Assembly (NCBI GenBank): GCA_965153455.1 | Contig: OZ234495.1 | Location: 24,672,875-24,736,874, forward strand | Direction: 5' to 3' | DNA length: 64,000 bases | Source of the DNA: Sphagnum compactum | Taxonomy: Eukaryota; Bryophyta; Sphagnopsida; Sphagnales | Shown here: positions 23,427 to 36,460 of the stretch, one piece after another | Position numbering within the stretch: position 1 is the first letter of the stretch | Layout of the letters: every line of letters starts with the position of its first letter | Translations under genes and position numbers: made by a program | Notes under the pieces: generated by a model | Seen by the model: only the letters and a program-made list of their open reading frames with translations | Told to the model about the DNA's origin: nothing | The model's database searches: none

Positions 23427-25269
23427 CTACCTTTCCCTGAACATCAACTGAGTTGAGTTTTTATGAGGGTAGTCATAAATTTTATGTTCAACATAATTGT
23501 AAATGAAACAACAATAAGTCATGGAATCAGATTTGTTCACATCTCCGTGACCTCCTTTATTATTGGATTTATTTTTCGTACCACCACGAATTTGGGCTGA
23601 AACTCCATTCATTGTTACCTCCTTTCTATCTTTAAGTTTATTGTTTGGGTTGTCTAGATTCCAATGGCAATGTTCCTTGGAATGTCCCTATTTATTACAT
23701 TGACCACAAATCACATCTATCCACCTTCCTTCACTAACTTTCTCCTACTGGGTTAGTGGTTCCTGCAATTTTCAGTACCCATTAGTGTTTCCCATACTTT
23801 CTTCACAAGTGTTGCAACTTCCTTGTTTTCGAACAATGTGTCCTTTTTTATCCCTGATGTGGCTATTTGCAGATATCGCTGTAGAACTATTCGAAAGAAA
23901 GTGGTTAGCAAATTGTCATTTGTTTAATGTTGAAGATAATTTGTTAGTTTTAGTATACGTTCATAATATACTTCCACATTTTTGTCTCCACCTTGCTTTA
24001 TCACTCGTAATGCCATGTATATTTGTTCATCCATTTGTACTTTTCAATAACATGTACAAAATGTAGCTTCCAGCTCTTGAAATTTGCAGACTGGATGGGT
24101 TTTTATAAAATTCTCTCCCCATTCAAATATTGCATTGCGAAGTGTAAACCAAATAGATTGATGATATTAACATCATTCTTTTCTCCATTGGCTTGAATGG
24201 CTTTGTGAAAACTCGTACATGAGCATTGGAATTTCTTCTTGTGGTGTAGATGGGGTAAGGTAAGGATTTCCTACTTGGTGGAGGACTTGGTGCTATAAGG
24301 GGTTAGATAGGATACCTTGAAGGGTACCACGAATTCCGGGTAGGCCCTATCCACAATCTTGCTAGTCTTGCAACATATGGTTTTGGGTTTTGGTTTCCCA
24401 TGGGTCCATTACTAACACCTCCTGGAGGGCCGCTACCTCCACCTCCTAGAGGACCACTGCCACCACCTCATGGAGGCCCATCACTTCCACCACCAAAAAA
24501 TCCACCACCACCGTTGTTGATAGGTACAGCTTGTCCACCAGTAGGTGGTCTACTAGTATCTCGAATTGGGGATGGTTTGCCCCTCCGTTCATGGTACAAT
24601 TTTCCGGTAGGAATAATTCGTGACATCTGGGGTTATGGTTTTTTTTTCAGAATAGTTTTCATCCTCATTTGAAGGCTCCCCACAATCTATTACAATCACA
24701 GCTTATGCAATTGTTGAAATTGGCTTTGGTGGTGCCATGGGGTTAACTAAGGGATCAGACATAAGAGGCCACATTGTAGGAGCACTCCTTATGCCCTCGT
24801 AACCAGAACCAAAATATGGTGTATAGGGTCCAACATGAGGATACATTGAATTTGGAAAACCTACTGGATTTTCCCTCCATGACATTTTCAATAAGTGGAA
24901 TTAAAACATGTGGAATAACTGGATTTTTACAACCTACATTTGGTAGTGCTAAAGGATAAACCAAAATTTGAACATTCGGAACTAAATTTTAAGGAGGTAA
25001 TGCTACCAAATAAGGTCTATGATTCGTTGGTACTGTTTGTGTAGGCAAAACTTTATTATGTCGATAAAGACAATGGTCTGTTTAGTGATTGGAACTTTGA
25101 CAAAAAGTTCACGTTGGAAACACATGAGGAGAAGCATGAATGTTAAAATAAGGATTACCAAAATTTCTTGATGGAATTTTTTTTCATCCAAAATGTTCGT
25201 CTTTGAGGACTGGCACACTTCGTACCTCATCAGAAGGTTCCTGCCCTTGAAATTGACATAGTTCATCAA
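23427..25269 (-). pseudogene. Gag-like region with degraded zinc knuckle
   Basis: Minus-strand frames at 23427-23612, 24703-24891 and 25003-25269 lie in the Gag position. The first has CCFIYNYVEHKIYDYPHK, a C-x2-C-x4-H-x4-C knuckle with two of the Cys replaced by Tyr. A Gly/Pro-rich stretch lies near 24400-24560 (a plus-strand Pro-rich frame there is its antisense). The identification rests on position and knuckle shape. Confidence 0.55.
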
Positions 25270-26023
25270 TTCGCCTATGTAGTCGATTAATTTCGCTCTT
25301 TCTGGTGTGTGGACTTGTCACAACGATTTCATGGTACTAAAAAGATTTATTTTTGGCAAGGTCCCAAATCGGTTCTTGTGGAGTTCCTGGTTTGGTCTTG
25401 ATGTGTCACAATTTTGGTGGATGATTTCCGATAGGTTGTGTATATTTTCAGTTTGATATTTTTGGTAACGTCCTCTAATTTGTTTTGTTCCCCACCATGA
25501 AAGGTTACAACATCTCTAGGTTGCTCTTTGGATGCTCTAGTTGCTTTGGGTTACTTACGTGGTTTACTTCAACATTTTCTCACAAAACTTGCTCAATTTT
25601 TTTCTTCGTACTTCTTGTCAACACTATTGGCATACTATAAATGACTACAAAAAAGTTGTAATCTGCATGTTATTCTAGTTTGTTTCAAAAAAAATTTGTC
25701 AAACAAAAATAATAATTAATTCGTAGTTTGTTTTGGTACAGTCAAATAACTTTAACCAATATTTGTCCAAAATGGGACGATAATGAACCAAAAATTTTGG
25801 ATTCTTTAAATGAGTCATTGAGTGCACAATATTATTATTGACCCACGGTGATTACAATTGATTTTCCATATCCTAATTTTGAGGTGATCCTATTAGATGT
25901 AAAAAACTATGGAAATAAGTTTTTTAAAGCACATGAAGTAGGGTTTTTGAGCACTTCAGATTATTTATGTTAAGATTTCATTGAAAGGTAAATGTGTGCA
26001 CCACACCCAACATTTTGTATTTT

Positions 26024-29000
26024 TTAGAAGAAGGTTTCACTAACCGCTTTGAGATGTGTTTTCCCAAATACAAGTCGATCACAATATTGATTTTGGATGG
26101 TGGAATCATCATATAATGATTCAAGGCCATGACCATAACGAAGATCTGCCATGGCTGCTTTACATATCGTGTATTCTACCCAACTATCCTCAAAGTCAAT
26201 CACATCTTCCACCTACATTTATTTCCATGAAAACCCATTAGTTGATAATGGAGGTGAAGGAAACATCAAATCAAAAATTTAAAAAATCCCACACCAAATT
26301 TGTAAGCCACCATCATGCACTGACCTTACACATTTGGACTTGAATTGATGATGCACCATGGTCGTCGTTTCGATGATGTATATCAATTTTGTCAAAGCTT
26401 TCAAGCATTGCCACCTCTTCTAAGAAAATGTTTTGATGGTTACGGAGGTAATCGAGGATGGCTGTAATATAAATTCCTTGGTCACGAGGCTCCACAAGGC
26501 AAAGAGCAATGGGGCTTTCGAAACCCATAGCTGGAATCGGGTGTTTGAATTATGTGCACTCAAAGCCATTGACTTTGCCCCGCACAATATTCCACGCTTC
26601 TGTAAACTTAAGAAACAAGTCCCTTAATTCTCTGCTTTGTATAGTTCATTGCATCCCATCCCCATTTGGATAATCAATGCACATATGTGATTAATCAACC
26701 ACAATCAATGTATTTTATGTCTTGAAAAGAGTGGCAACTTCCAACAATTTTTTTAATAAACAATATTAATTAACAACAAGCCTTCACATAAGAGAAAAAA
26801 ATCTACTTACTTCTTTTCTTTGACCAAAGATCCCATGGTGATGGATGTGGCTTCAAGTCGTATAATTTTGGAGGAAAGGAGTTCGTGCATAATGCTTGAG
26901 AAACGAACAAGTGGCACCAAATGCTTGACATCAACTAATGTCTTTTGGTGATTGAAGACAACTTGAAGAAGAGGACACGATGAAATCCTCTTTGGATCTT
27001 GCATGTATACAAACTTGAAGTTTTGGCCTGATGGTGTGATTGTAATATGTGTCAAACTTGCTATAGCGGATGGAAAAGGTGATGTCAACCTCTCCTCCAA
27101 CAATTCAGTTAAATTATGCCGCACACTATGTGCAGGCAAATACTTTGTTGCCATGTCATGAACATTTTTAGAGGATACAATTTTCACTTGCATTTGGAAT
27201 TCATCCTCCCAAGTTTTTCTTGCTTGTTGACTTGCCAACTTACCCATATTTGAAACGTTGGGGAGAGAAGCAATAAGAATGTGCAAGTATTGACATGTTA
27301 TTTCACGGTTGTAATGAAGGAGTTGATCGAGTTTTTTCAAATCCATTTCGATCATATCTTTAAGAAATGCAATGACCTTATTCATCTCTACATGAAGAGG
27401 AAGCTCCAAGAGCTTAGCCAATAATGTCAAATCTTGTTGACCCCTTTGTGCACCAATTAAAAGGCAATAATGAACAACAATTCAGAGTGCTCGGTAACCT
27501 TTATAATCCAAGCCTTGCACTTTGTAAAATTCATCATGCGGTGCTTGACAATCCATAATATAGCCTGCAATTTTTTTAAAAATATTGTCAAAACACATGA
27601 ACATTCATGCATGCCCCTCTCCCCCCCCCCCCAATGATGCATATGAAACCAAAAGGCAAAACAAGTTAAAGAATATTATATACACCTTCATATGCATTGT
27701 TGATTAATAATTCTTTATTTCCAGACACAAGGTTATGATGTTGTCCACCGATTGGTTTTTTGCATTCAGGACATTTTGCAATTGATGCAAGTTGAGTGCA
27801 ATTTCCAATTGTGTAAATATAAGCACATTTGCATGTATACTCGGCCAATTTTTCCTTAACCAAAAGAGGCCCTCTCAATGCTGCTATCAAGCTATTGGGA
27901 CATGTCAACATAAATGCCTCCTGTAAATGGCTACTTTGGAGTGTCATGTAACCCTGTAACACCCAAAGAAACCCCCCAAAAATGAAGCATAAATGAATAT
28001 CCATCTAAATAATGGGCAAATAATTAATCTTTTTAAAAAATAAAAATTCTTGCGTAAGTTATTTCAGTAGATATGATTTTTGAAATATCAAGGTTTCAAA
28101 ATCTTTATTTTATTAGAGAAAAAAATCACAACTTATAATAGGATCAATAAATTTTTAGACAAATATTTGTAGCTCAAAAGTGCACTAGAGTTTAGTCAGC
28201 TTTATGTACCTGCAAAGGGGAATCACTTGGGAGTGAAGTCACTACCAAGAGAACATGCACAAGGAGCACTTTGAATCTTAACTCATAGGTGTCCATTTCA
28301 GGTCTAAGCACCATAAATTGTGTACCCAAGAAAATGCGAATAGCTTCTCTCCATTTGGGAAGCCAAGATTGCAAATTGTTCGCATTTATAAGCCATTGGG
28401 TACCACTAATTTCTTGTGGACTAAACTCTCGACTAGCTTGGACAAGATAAAGCTCTGAAGCAATAGTGGTAGTTATGTGTGATTGCTCCAACATGTTTGC
28501 CTTCTTGATCAAAGCTCGAGGGTTCTCATCTTGGCTGTAAACCATGTCCCACAAAGTTTTGCTAACACTTTCAAAACTTGTTGATGAAGAAGATGAAGAT
28601 GATGACAAATTGAATGGGTTGAATCCAAGTGGGTTTGTGACTTCCTTAAGCATTTCCCAATCAAACATACAAGCATATGTTTCCAATGTTTTGTTTCGTT
28701 GGCATTTGAAAGCTAAATGGCTCACATCAAGTATTGACATCCCATAGTGCACTTTTAGCACCTTCAACAAGTGTTGTTTTGAAGCCAAGATGTAAGGTGA
28801 TCCACGATTACTAAATCCATCATGTAGAATTCTAGCAATGTTGTTTCCCACTTGTAGATGATGCAAATTTGTGTGCTTGTTTCCATGGACAACAAATAAC
28901 TCTTTAGCAACAAAATCTAAAGTTGCTCGAACAAGAACAATTGAACAAACAACATGAATACTCAAGGGCACATTCCCAACAAGCTCATCCTTTGCCTCAC

Positions 29001-31231
29001 TTAAACGTTTGACAAAAGCTTCATATGACCAATCTTCGGTGTCTTCTCCCAACAATAATTTGTCTATAATTGTTGGTTGTATGGCTTCATAAATCGCATC
29101 ACCAAGAAGGATATACGGTTGATTAGTTTTCCAATAACCACCATTCACAAATAACGTGCAATAACCGTTCATGAATTGTGGGCATCTAGGCTCATGATCA
29201 ACAACACCACCAATAGTATAGGACCAACTTGCCTGAACAATACGCAACATATTGCTTTTCATGGAGCATGTTGGGGCTATGCAATCAAATAGGAAATATG
29301 CCATCCTTGAAATCTCTTTGCTTGTGATCAAGATTTGATTCTCAAAAAATTGAAAAATGAAGCAAGGAAGTGGAACCATATTGCCCTTTGGGGTTCATCA
29401 TCTTTGAAAGAATTGATGTCAAGTGTCATATTCAAAACCCTTTCTACTAGTGACAACGGACTATAGACCATGTCATGATCTATGAACCATTTTGCAAGGC
29501 TTTCAAGACTTTCTGTTGTTGATGCAAGAGGGATGATCACGATACTTGCAAAGTCTCGCAATGTGCACAACATGAGCATGAGCAACTCATGGTTTGGTCC
29601 TTTTGATCCTGCAGTTAATGAAGATGCCAACTTGATTGAAATGTTTATTTGGTGAGTCTAGCTATGAATGCCTCCAGCTTGTTGGATGACTTATTTAGTG
29701 GGTAGAATCCTCTTACAACATTCAGACACAAGAGTTTGATCAAAATTCTTTTTTGGAGACTTGTGTTTCTTGATCTCAGCAAGCTCATTAACAATATACT
29801 CCATAGGGAAACAAGTCACTACTAAATGTGTTTGAGTAGGTAATCGTGCTCCCTTCTTCCACATAAGTGTATGCATCTCAAAACCAGGACTTTGAATAGC
29901 CCCTGCCAAATTCTCTCTAAGTATCCATTCAAAAATCTCTGCTTCAGAAGCATGCATTTCATCTGATTTGTAAGGAGCATAAATTTTGGCAAAATCAGAA
30001 ACGTAATCTTCCAAGTTGATTTCAATGCAGTTAAAAATCAACTTCATTGGTTCATCCATCGAAACCTTAATATCTTGTCCAATGTTGATCAAAAAAGTGA
30101 ATAGTGAATTTTGCTCTTGCTTGTTTTGTGTCATGCATCGAACTTGATAAAGCTCTCGAAATTTTTTTGCCACATGATTGGCATACAATGGGCTAAAAGG
30201 GAGCAAGAGATGAAGAGGCGTTTTGATATTATAACCTTCTGGGTGAACAGGGACAGGAACAATTTCAAGATTTATGATTGACGGATCCATTACCATCATG
30301 TGCTAGCAATGTTTCTTTGTATTATCCATGTTGAAGTATGAGCCACGTGCAGATCCCTTTTCCAAGATGTAAATCAATCTTGCAATTGGTTGATGGAGTT
30401 GTTCTTCTATGAATTGTCCAAATGCATGATGGAGGTTTGATGTGAGAGCAAGTCGATCTTGATTGTAAATGATTGCAGTTTGCCAATCTTTTTCAGTGTT
30501 GACCTTGAGCCATTGAATTGCATGTTGCTTGAAGCACTTCAACAAATGTTCATCTGCACAAATTTTTTGTACCATCTCTTGGCAATGAATAGCTGAGTTC
30601 ATCCCCATTGGGTATTTGATACAAAGGAAGCTCCATATCAACACTTTCACCATCAAGCTTCCATTTAATGGAATCATTTCTGATTCCAATAATTCGGGGA
30701 TAGTATGGTTTAAAAAAATTCTGCGAACACATAAAAACATACATGATTTTTGTTCCATGAATAGGACCTTCAACCCAAATACTTCACAAAAAAACCCATG
30801 ACATCAAGGAATAATGTACTTACAAATATCAATTATACTTACTATGATATATGGTCGGTACATATACAAAACATGTTTAAAAAATATAAGTTTTCATACC
30901 TAATATCCATCTTCTCCTTTTGAAGTTGATCCAATGTAATTTGTTGCCATCCACTGAGAAATGAAAACTTGGATTGTGTTTCCTTGTCACTATGATGGCT
31001 ATGTATGATGAACATAATGTGTTTTTTTGCATTGCCATTATTCCCTTGTAAAGACTCAGCTCGACCTCTTTCAACATGAACTTTCACAAGAGGAATATGG
31101 TCTTCGTCTAATACATTATTTGCTCGTAAAACTAACATATTAGAAAAATCATTTTGGAACCAATTTTGAAGTTGGACTTGAAGTTGTTGTTCCGAACTAA
31201 TGTCACCCAGCTTCAAAATTTGTGCGTGCAT
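26024..31231 (-). pseudogene. RNF213 (mysterin)-like E3 ligase, C-terminal part with RZ-type finger, inside the LTR element
   Basis: A run of minus-strand coding blocks: 31231-30842, 30773-30303, 30299-29691, 29630-29328, 29379-28192, 28004-27666, 27642-27457, 27430-26807, 26528-26313 and 26212-26024. Block 28004-27666 carries an RZ-type finger: C-K-C...IGNCTQ...KCPECKKPIGGQHHNLV, matching RNF213's C-x3-H...C...CPxC...IGGxxH pattern except that the expected His is Tyr. Block 31231-30842 has KKHIMFIIHSH, like the post-AAA region of the family. No AAA+ module and no RING cysteine cluster is visible. The 30305-30303 TAG is an in-frame stop between two blocks, and a one-base slip in a T run near 29342-29372 joins two others. 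Several gaps have GT...AG borders, so introns are retained. Family role: giant AAA+ ubiquitin ligase; this copy is a non-functional fragment. Confidence 0.75.
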
Positions 31232-31403
31232 TTATAATATAACATTTCATGTCATTTTCATTTCAAAAATGTGAAAAAATGCAAATTTTTTATGATCGTG
31301 AAATTTATAATTTGGGTAGAATTTAATTGGAAGCTACCATCCCAAGATCTAAATTTTATGAATGATTCAAGTTTGGTAGGTTATCTACAATATGGTTGCC
31401 AAA

Positions 31404-31909
31404 TGTTAAGGTTGCCTAGTGAATTATTGGTTTTGAAAGGAATAAAATAAGTTAAAATCTTCTTACTCTATTTAGGTAAGCAAAAAGTTTCAATACAAAG
31501 GGGATTGTCAAATTTTAGTAAGACATCATTAACTTTCTACAGAAACAAACTTGAAGCAAAAATACAAGGAAGAAGATTTGCATACAAAAAGGTAGAACAC
31601 TCAAAACATAAGGAATAAAACTACACATAGAACTTCTGCGTATAATTGTATGGCAGGAAAAAAAGAACTTTATTCCAAAAAACATTCTCCTATAAAATCC
31701 ACAAAAGGACAAAGTTTTAAGTATTAAAAAAAAAGAAGTTAGATATGGTGGAATAGGCAGTTAGCCTAATCCCAAAAAAATCAGTCCTAAATATACACAA
31801 TCTAAACTAATAGTAAAAATCGAATTCAGTAGAGGACATTTGTTAGGGAAAATTCGATTTCGGTAAAATTTCGATAAAATATTAATTTCGGTAAAATCTA
31901 CCTTCAACA
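31404..31909 (-). repeat. Right LTR (5' LTR in element sense)
   Basis: 506 bp, TGTTAAGG...CCTTCAACA, directly repeating 20666-21197. In element sense the sequence just inside the LTR is TTTGGCAACCATATTG, a candidate primer-binding site (TGG two bases in), but I cannot match it to a named tRNA. Confidence 0.9.
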
Positions 31910-33235
31910 TAATGTTAAACCTTTGATGGGATCATTATTATGTAGATTTTATTTTTTCTTGGTTAAATTTAGTTAGTTGGCTAAATTTATTTTTAAAATG
32001 GCTAGAAATATGTGTTTTCTGGTCTTCTAGTTGCCAAATTTTGATTTTTAAAAAAATAGTTAGATTTTTCTAATGGGTTCTAGATGTAGCCAAAATGTGA
32101 AGGATGTTTCGATGTTTTTAACTTCATTTTATTTATAACCAAAATTGGCTAAACTCTCATGGATGATAGCCATTTCAAAGTTCAATTACATCATGAAAAT
32201 GAATTGACCTATATGGGTCAAATTATTTTGCTAGACATGATCAAAAGGTCTATTGTTTCACAACTTTATTTTTTAAAGGAATTTTACCCAATCAAACATC
32301 AAGCAAAAAACTTCATTAGATATTTCATACATTCATTTCACTTGTGGGAAACACAATACAAACTTGGGTTACAAAAGTGAAGGAATGTGATGGAGGAAAG
32401 AAATGAGAAGGTTTTCTTTCATGTTGGGCTAGAAAATATGATCATTTTCAACCCACTAATTAAAAGTTTTGAATATTCATATTGGGGTTGTCATTGTTGG
32501 GAATCAATGATGGAAAGGTGAAAAAAAGAAAAAGGATAAGAACAAGGATTATTGAAAGCTCTCTTAACCTTAATAATCACACAAGTGGTTACACATTTAT
32601 GATCCTCCTTCAAGTTCTAGTCTACTCCTTTTAAGTTGTATTTGAAATGTTAATCTTTATATTTGATGTTACTTTGACAAGGCCACGAACATGAAATCAT
32701 GTCAAAACTATCACATGTTATTAGTAATAACTTGATTTCATGTTGCTAGGCATTATAAATGATGAACAAATGAAAATTTTGACCCAAATTGTGAAAATTA
32801 TATATTATTTGATTGAAAATATTGAATGACATTGTATGCAACTTGAATTAGATTTAAATTCAATTGAAGAAAAGTGGGATGCAAATTGGTACGAAAGGTT
32901 TTCAAAATTTGCTTGTAACTATGGCATTGGAAAAAAAACCTTTGAACAAAAAAGGAAAAAGAAAAGACACATTTGTATCCTTCATCACTTAAGAATTGAA
33001 TATACGTATTCTAATTTGGAATCATACAAAGGACAACTCATTGAAAAGAACAACTAATGAAACTTAAAATTGGGTTATCTAAATCAATTCCAATGAATAA
33101 TTGTCACTAGGTTTAAAATATCTTATTATTTTATATTTGGAAACATTTTCAAATGTCTTGAAGCAAATGAAACTTGGTGAAATGCTAACATCCAATATAT
33201 CACAAACTTCCCTTCTCACGATTTGATAATGAAAA
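31910..33235. other. AT-rich DNA right of the LTR element, no gene seen
   Basis: Starts with the right target-site copy TAATG. Short open frames at 32159-32380 and 32836-33057 have no recognisable domain. They could be transposon debris, but nothing identifies them. Confidence 0.5.
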
Positions 33236-33484
33236 TCATGTGAAAATCATTCATTCATGAGTTCATGCTTTTTGCACATTGATGTCATGTGTTTAAAACA
33301 TGTATGATGCACATATAAGTAGTATGAAATATTTTCAAGTGATGAACATGTAATAAAGTAGCTTGAAATATTTTCAACCAATTGAAAATATTTCATGTTG
33401 TTTATATGTGCATCATACATATTTAGTTGTAGCACATCCATGTGCAAAAAAATGAACCCATGAAACAATAGATTTCATGCGAAT
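33236..33484. mobile_element. Fold-back element with ~100-bp imperfect inverted arms
   Basis: The left arm (about 33239-33338) and right arm (about 33382-33478) are imperfect reverse complements. Shared blocks include ATGTATGATGCACATATAA, ATGAAATATTTTCAA, GCACAT and GGTTCAT-like ends. The spacer is about 43 bp and itself contains GAAATATTTTCAA pairing with the start of the right arm. No coding capacity. This is the structure of a fold-back MITE, and a transcript would form a long hairpin. Confidence 0.75.
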
Positions 33485-35867
33485 TTTGTATGAGCCGATG
33501 AAGCTCATAAATTTGTGATGCATGACCACCCACTCAACAAATTTCTATATCGCTACACATTTCATTACCCTTATGAAATGATGAAAATGTGCATGTGTGG
33601 TAGTAGAAAGTCATTTGGTCAATATAATTGCAACAATACCCAACAATTACCCACCTTTTTAGGAAAGGTTATTGGTTTAGGCCAAAAATGATGATAACCA
33701 ATTTTAGAGTGTTTTTCCTTGGTAGGGTGGGGATTGGATTTTTAAAAAATTGTGTTCCCATCGTGTTCTCAATGATGTTCCTTAAGGGTGTTTCAATAGC
33801 ACCACACTTTAATACCATATTGTTTGCCCAAAGTTTTCCCTTTTTCATATAACTGGGCAAAAGGGGAGGCATTACATTTTCACATGGAAACTTCTATTTG
33901 GGGAGCTTCCAAAGTTTTAGATTTGTTCCCATGCTTTGGAATGCAAAAATCAATGTAGAATGTAACGTTAGTTCCTTTTCTTTCCATACCAAGTTATGTA
34001 TTCAAGATGGAAAACATGAAAAAAAACAAGATTAAAATAAAATCTAATGATGAAAACTATACATTCAACCTTAAGATCATGGAAGTTATTAGATATCAAT
34101 AATCTTTTATTAGACTCTAGCTTATTCCTTTTAAGTTGCATTCAAATGCGAATTGTTATAACTAATGTTACCTCCACAAATATTAATATGAATTTGATGA
34201 AATAACTAAATACCATAGTTAATTTCACAAATGTTAACATGAACATGATAACATAGCTAAATATTGTAATATAAGGTAGTTATTGTATGTAGATTAATTA
34301 ATTTATTTTGAAGATTTCATTTCAAAAATTAAAATATTTGTGAATATTTTCTAAATAATTTTCATTTTTCAATACAAAATTTTTTTATTTGAATTTCTTT
34401 TGAGACATTTAAAAAAATAAATTGTGTTGAAGCTACCAAGGTAATATGGCATTTCATAATTCCAAATTTAAAAACTTGTTAAAAATATCTTGGATGGAAA
34501 AAAAAACTTGGTAAGATGTTAATATCCAACAATTACAAACCCTAAATTTTTAGTATTTTCTTTTTTTATGTGTAGTTTCTTAGAGTTTTGTTTTTCTTGT
34601 TTTATATCTTTTGCTTTTTGGCCGAATATGAATGTCAAGTGACATCTAAAAGTATTTTTATTAGGGTTTTAAGGTCTAGGGTTTAAAAAATTCCAGTGTC
34701 AACTAATATTGGATGAATACGAGGTTCCTTACAACTAAGTAACTAAGTCTTATTAGGGACATAGGGGATAACAAGCTTATTAAAACCTGTACCTGAGTTG
34801 TTATTATACTTATTATTTTTATCCACACTTTATATGAATTTTTTTTTTTGAGAAGGTGAAGGTTGGTGTATTTTATATTTTAGCAAAATTTCTCAACTTG
34901 TCATTTAATTTTCAAAAAATGATTTTTTTTGGGGGTGATTTTAAAAATTAATTAAAGTGAGCCACATCTAGACCTAGGCAAGTAACAGATTGAAATAAAA
35001 CCCTAAAACCCTGAAAACCCTAAAACCCTAAAACCCTAGTGCGTACCGGCCTAGCGGACTGTGGATAGAACCGCTGGCTAGGTACTTATAAATAGGCAGG
35101 TGAAAAGTAGGCACTTTCTGACATGGTTACATAGGTGCCTAGTCAGCATTATGGCCAATCTGTTTTATTTTTATTATTATTATTTTTGGAGTCAATTTTG
35201 TGATAAAGCTAAAGTGGCAATCATTCCAAGGAAGATTGAGGCAAATTTGGCTACAAACTAAATATGAAAGTACATTTTTTAGCACATCCTTCTATATTTT
35301 TGGGCTACCTACTTGAACTATGTGCAGAAATCTGGCGATTTTTCTTAAAATTTGGTGGAATTTGGGGCTATTGAAATGATAAAAAAGCACTTGATTTTTA
35401 CCACTTTTGAGTTTTTAATTTCTCTTTTTGGCTATATAGAAAAAAACAGGCTCAAATTTTATGGCATGTGTCAAAACTGAATCCGGATAGGAACGCCAGG
35501 TCGACAAGTTTTGGATGACGCGGCTTGTTTTGGGATCTAGACACGTCACTAATGTCGCCGAAGTGCTCTAACACGTGTCAGTAGCCCATATGGGTTGGAG
35601 CAGCCGCGGCGCCTAGAAGCCTTGTTTCGTATACACTAGACGCGGTTGCTTTTTCCGGCGTCCAGCCAGATTTTTAGTGCCTCAGCTCTTTGTTAGGGTT
35701 TCTTAGGGTTAAAGGATTTTGCCTTTATGGTTTAAGAAGCTTCCATGGCAACTAAGTATAGAGTTGAAAAGGGTTGAAAGGTTTCAGGGTTTAGGGTCTA
35801 CAAAAATTTAAAACAAAAAACACAAAATTTTTATTCTTCTTTTTGAAAAATCCCTATAAACAGTGTA
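33485..35867. other. AT-rich intergenic DNA with a telomere-type repeat
   Basis: AT-rich up to about 34990. CCCTAAAA-type repeats occupy about 35001-35038. A short GC-richer stretch at about 35460-35700 includes ACACGTGTCA (a G-box-like CACGTG). No exons recognised. Confidence 0.5.
35001..35038. repeat. Interstitial telomere-like repeat (CCCTAAAA variant)
   Basis: Five imperfect copies of CCCTAAAA / CCCTGAAAA in a row. The 8-bp unit differs from the 7-bp Arabidopsis-type repeat. It is far too short to be a chromosome end and is read as an interstitial relic. Confidence 0.75.
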
Positions 35868-36012
35868 TAACCTGATTAACTGATTATTATTAATCAATTA
35901 TTTGATAGCCTCACCTTAATGCAAAACCAATGAGTATCATCTTATTGTTGATAACCTACTTGGCCTTCAACTTTTTAGATATTGATATTGATAACCTGTG
36001 TGGTCCCCAAAA
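35868..36012. mobile_element. Second, partial copy of the GATAACC MITE-like family
   Basis: Aligns with the right part of the first element (about 7690-7818). Shared landmarks in order are ATCAATTATTTGATA/ACCAGTTATTTGATAACC, TTGATAACCTA, GATATTGATAAC and GTGGTCCCC/AGGTCTCCCC. The terminal inverted repeats were not found, so this is a fragment or a diverged copy. It ends about 540 bp upstream of the argininosuccinate lyase ATG. Confidence 0.6.
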
Positions 36013-36460
36013 AAATTTCAAAACAGAAACCTATGGGGTACCGTTGCAGCGGTGCTCAGTGGCAAAAAAAATATTTTTCACATCCATGTTTAGTTATTTT
36101 ACTCTTTTGCAACCGCACCCATCAAACTGAAACTGGGACAGCAAATAAGTGGGAAACTAGTAATAGCAAACCACCTGGACCAATGATTATGATGGGCCAA
36201 TAAAACACACTGAGAAGAAGTCAGATCGTATTTATTACACTTTTTTTCTGCCGGTGCACCGCATCGCCTGCGCCGTTCACCAGCCACCGCAACCTGTGAA
36301 ATTATGCTAAAGCCAAACCGCGACATGTTTTGACTTTTCTTCATCGAATTATACTGTGCAGATCACGTACTGAGCACCGCTACAGATGCTCTAACCCAAC
36401 CATTGGAGAAGCCCAAGGGTTTCAAAGATTTCATGGTTCATTAGGGTTGGAAGAGGTTTC

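Larger units (their letters stand above)
20666..31909 (-). mobile_element. LTR retrotransposon (Ty3/gypsy-type) carrying RNF213-like host sequence
   Basis: Two directly repeated LTRs (20666-21197 and 31404-31909) bound 11.2 kb. Flanking pentamers TGATG (20661-20665) and TAATG (31910-31914) differ by one base, consistent with an aged 5-bp target duplication. The coding sense is the minus strand, so the 5' LTR is the right one. In sense order the interior holds RNF213-like exons (31231-26024), Gag-like (25269-23427), protease (22685-22467) and reverse transcriptase (21893-about 21400), then a purine tract and the 3' LTR. RNase H and integrase are missing: only about 200 bp separate the RT end from the 3' LTR. 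The internal frames are broken, so the element is non-autonomous. The captured block lies between the 5' LTR and gag. Confidence 0.85.

Noticed and set aside
24400-24672. Pro-rich extensin-like plus-strand protein
   Set aside because: It is the antisense of a Gly-rich Gag-region stretch in the minus-strand retroelement.
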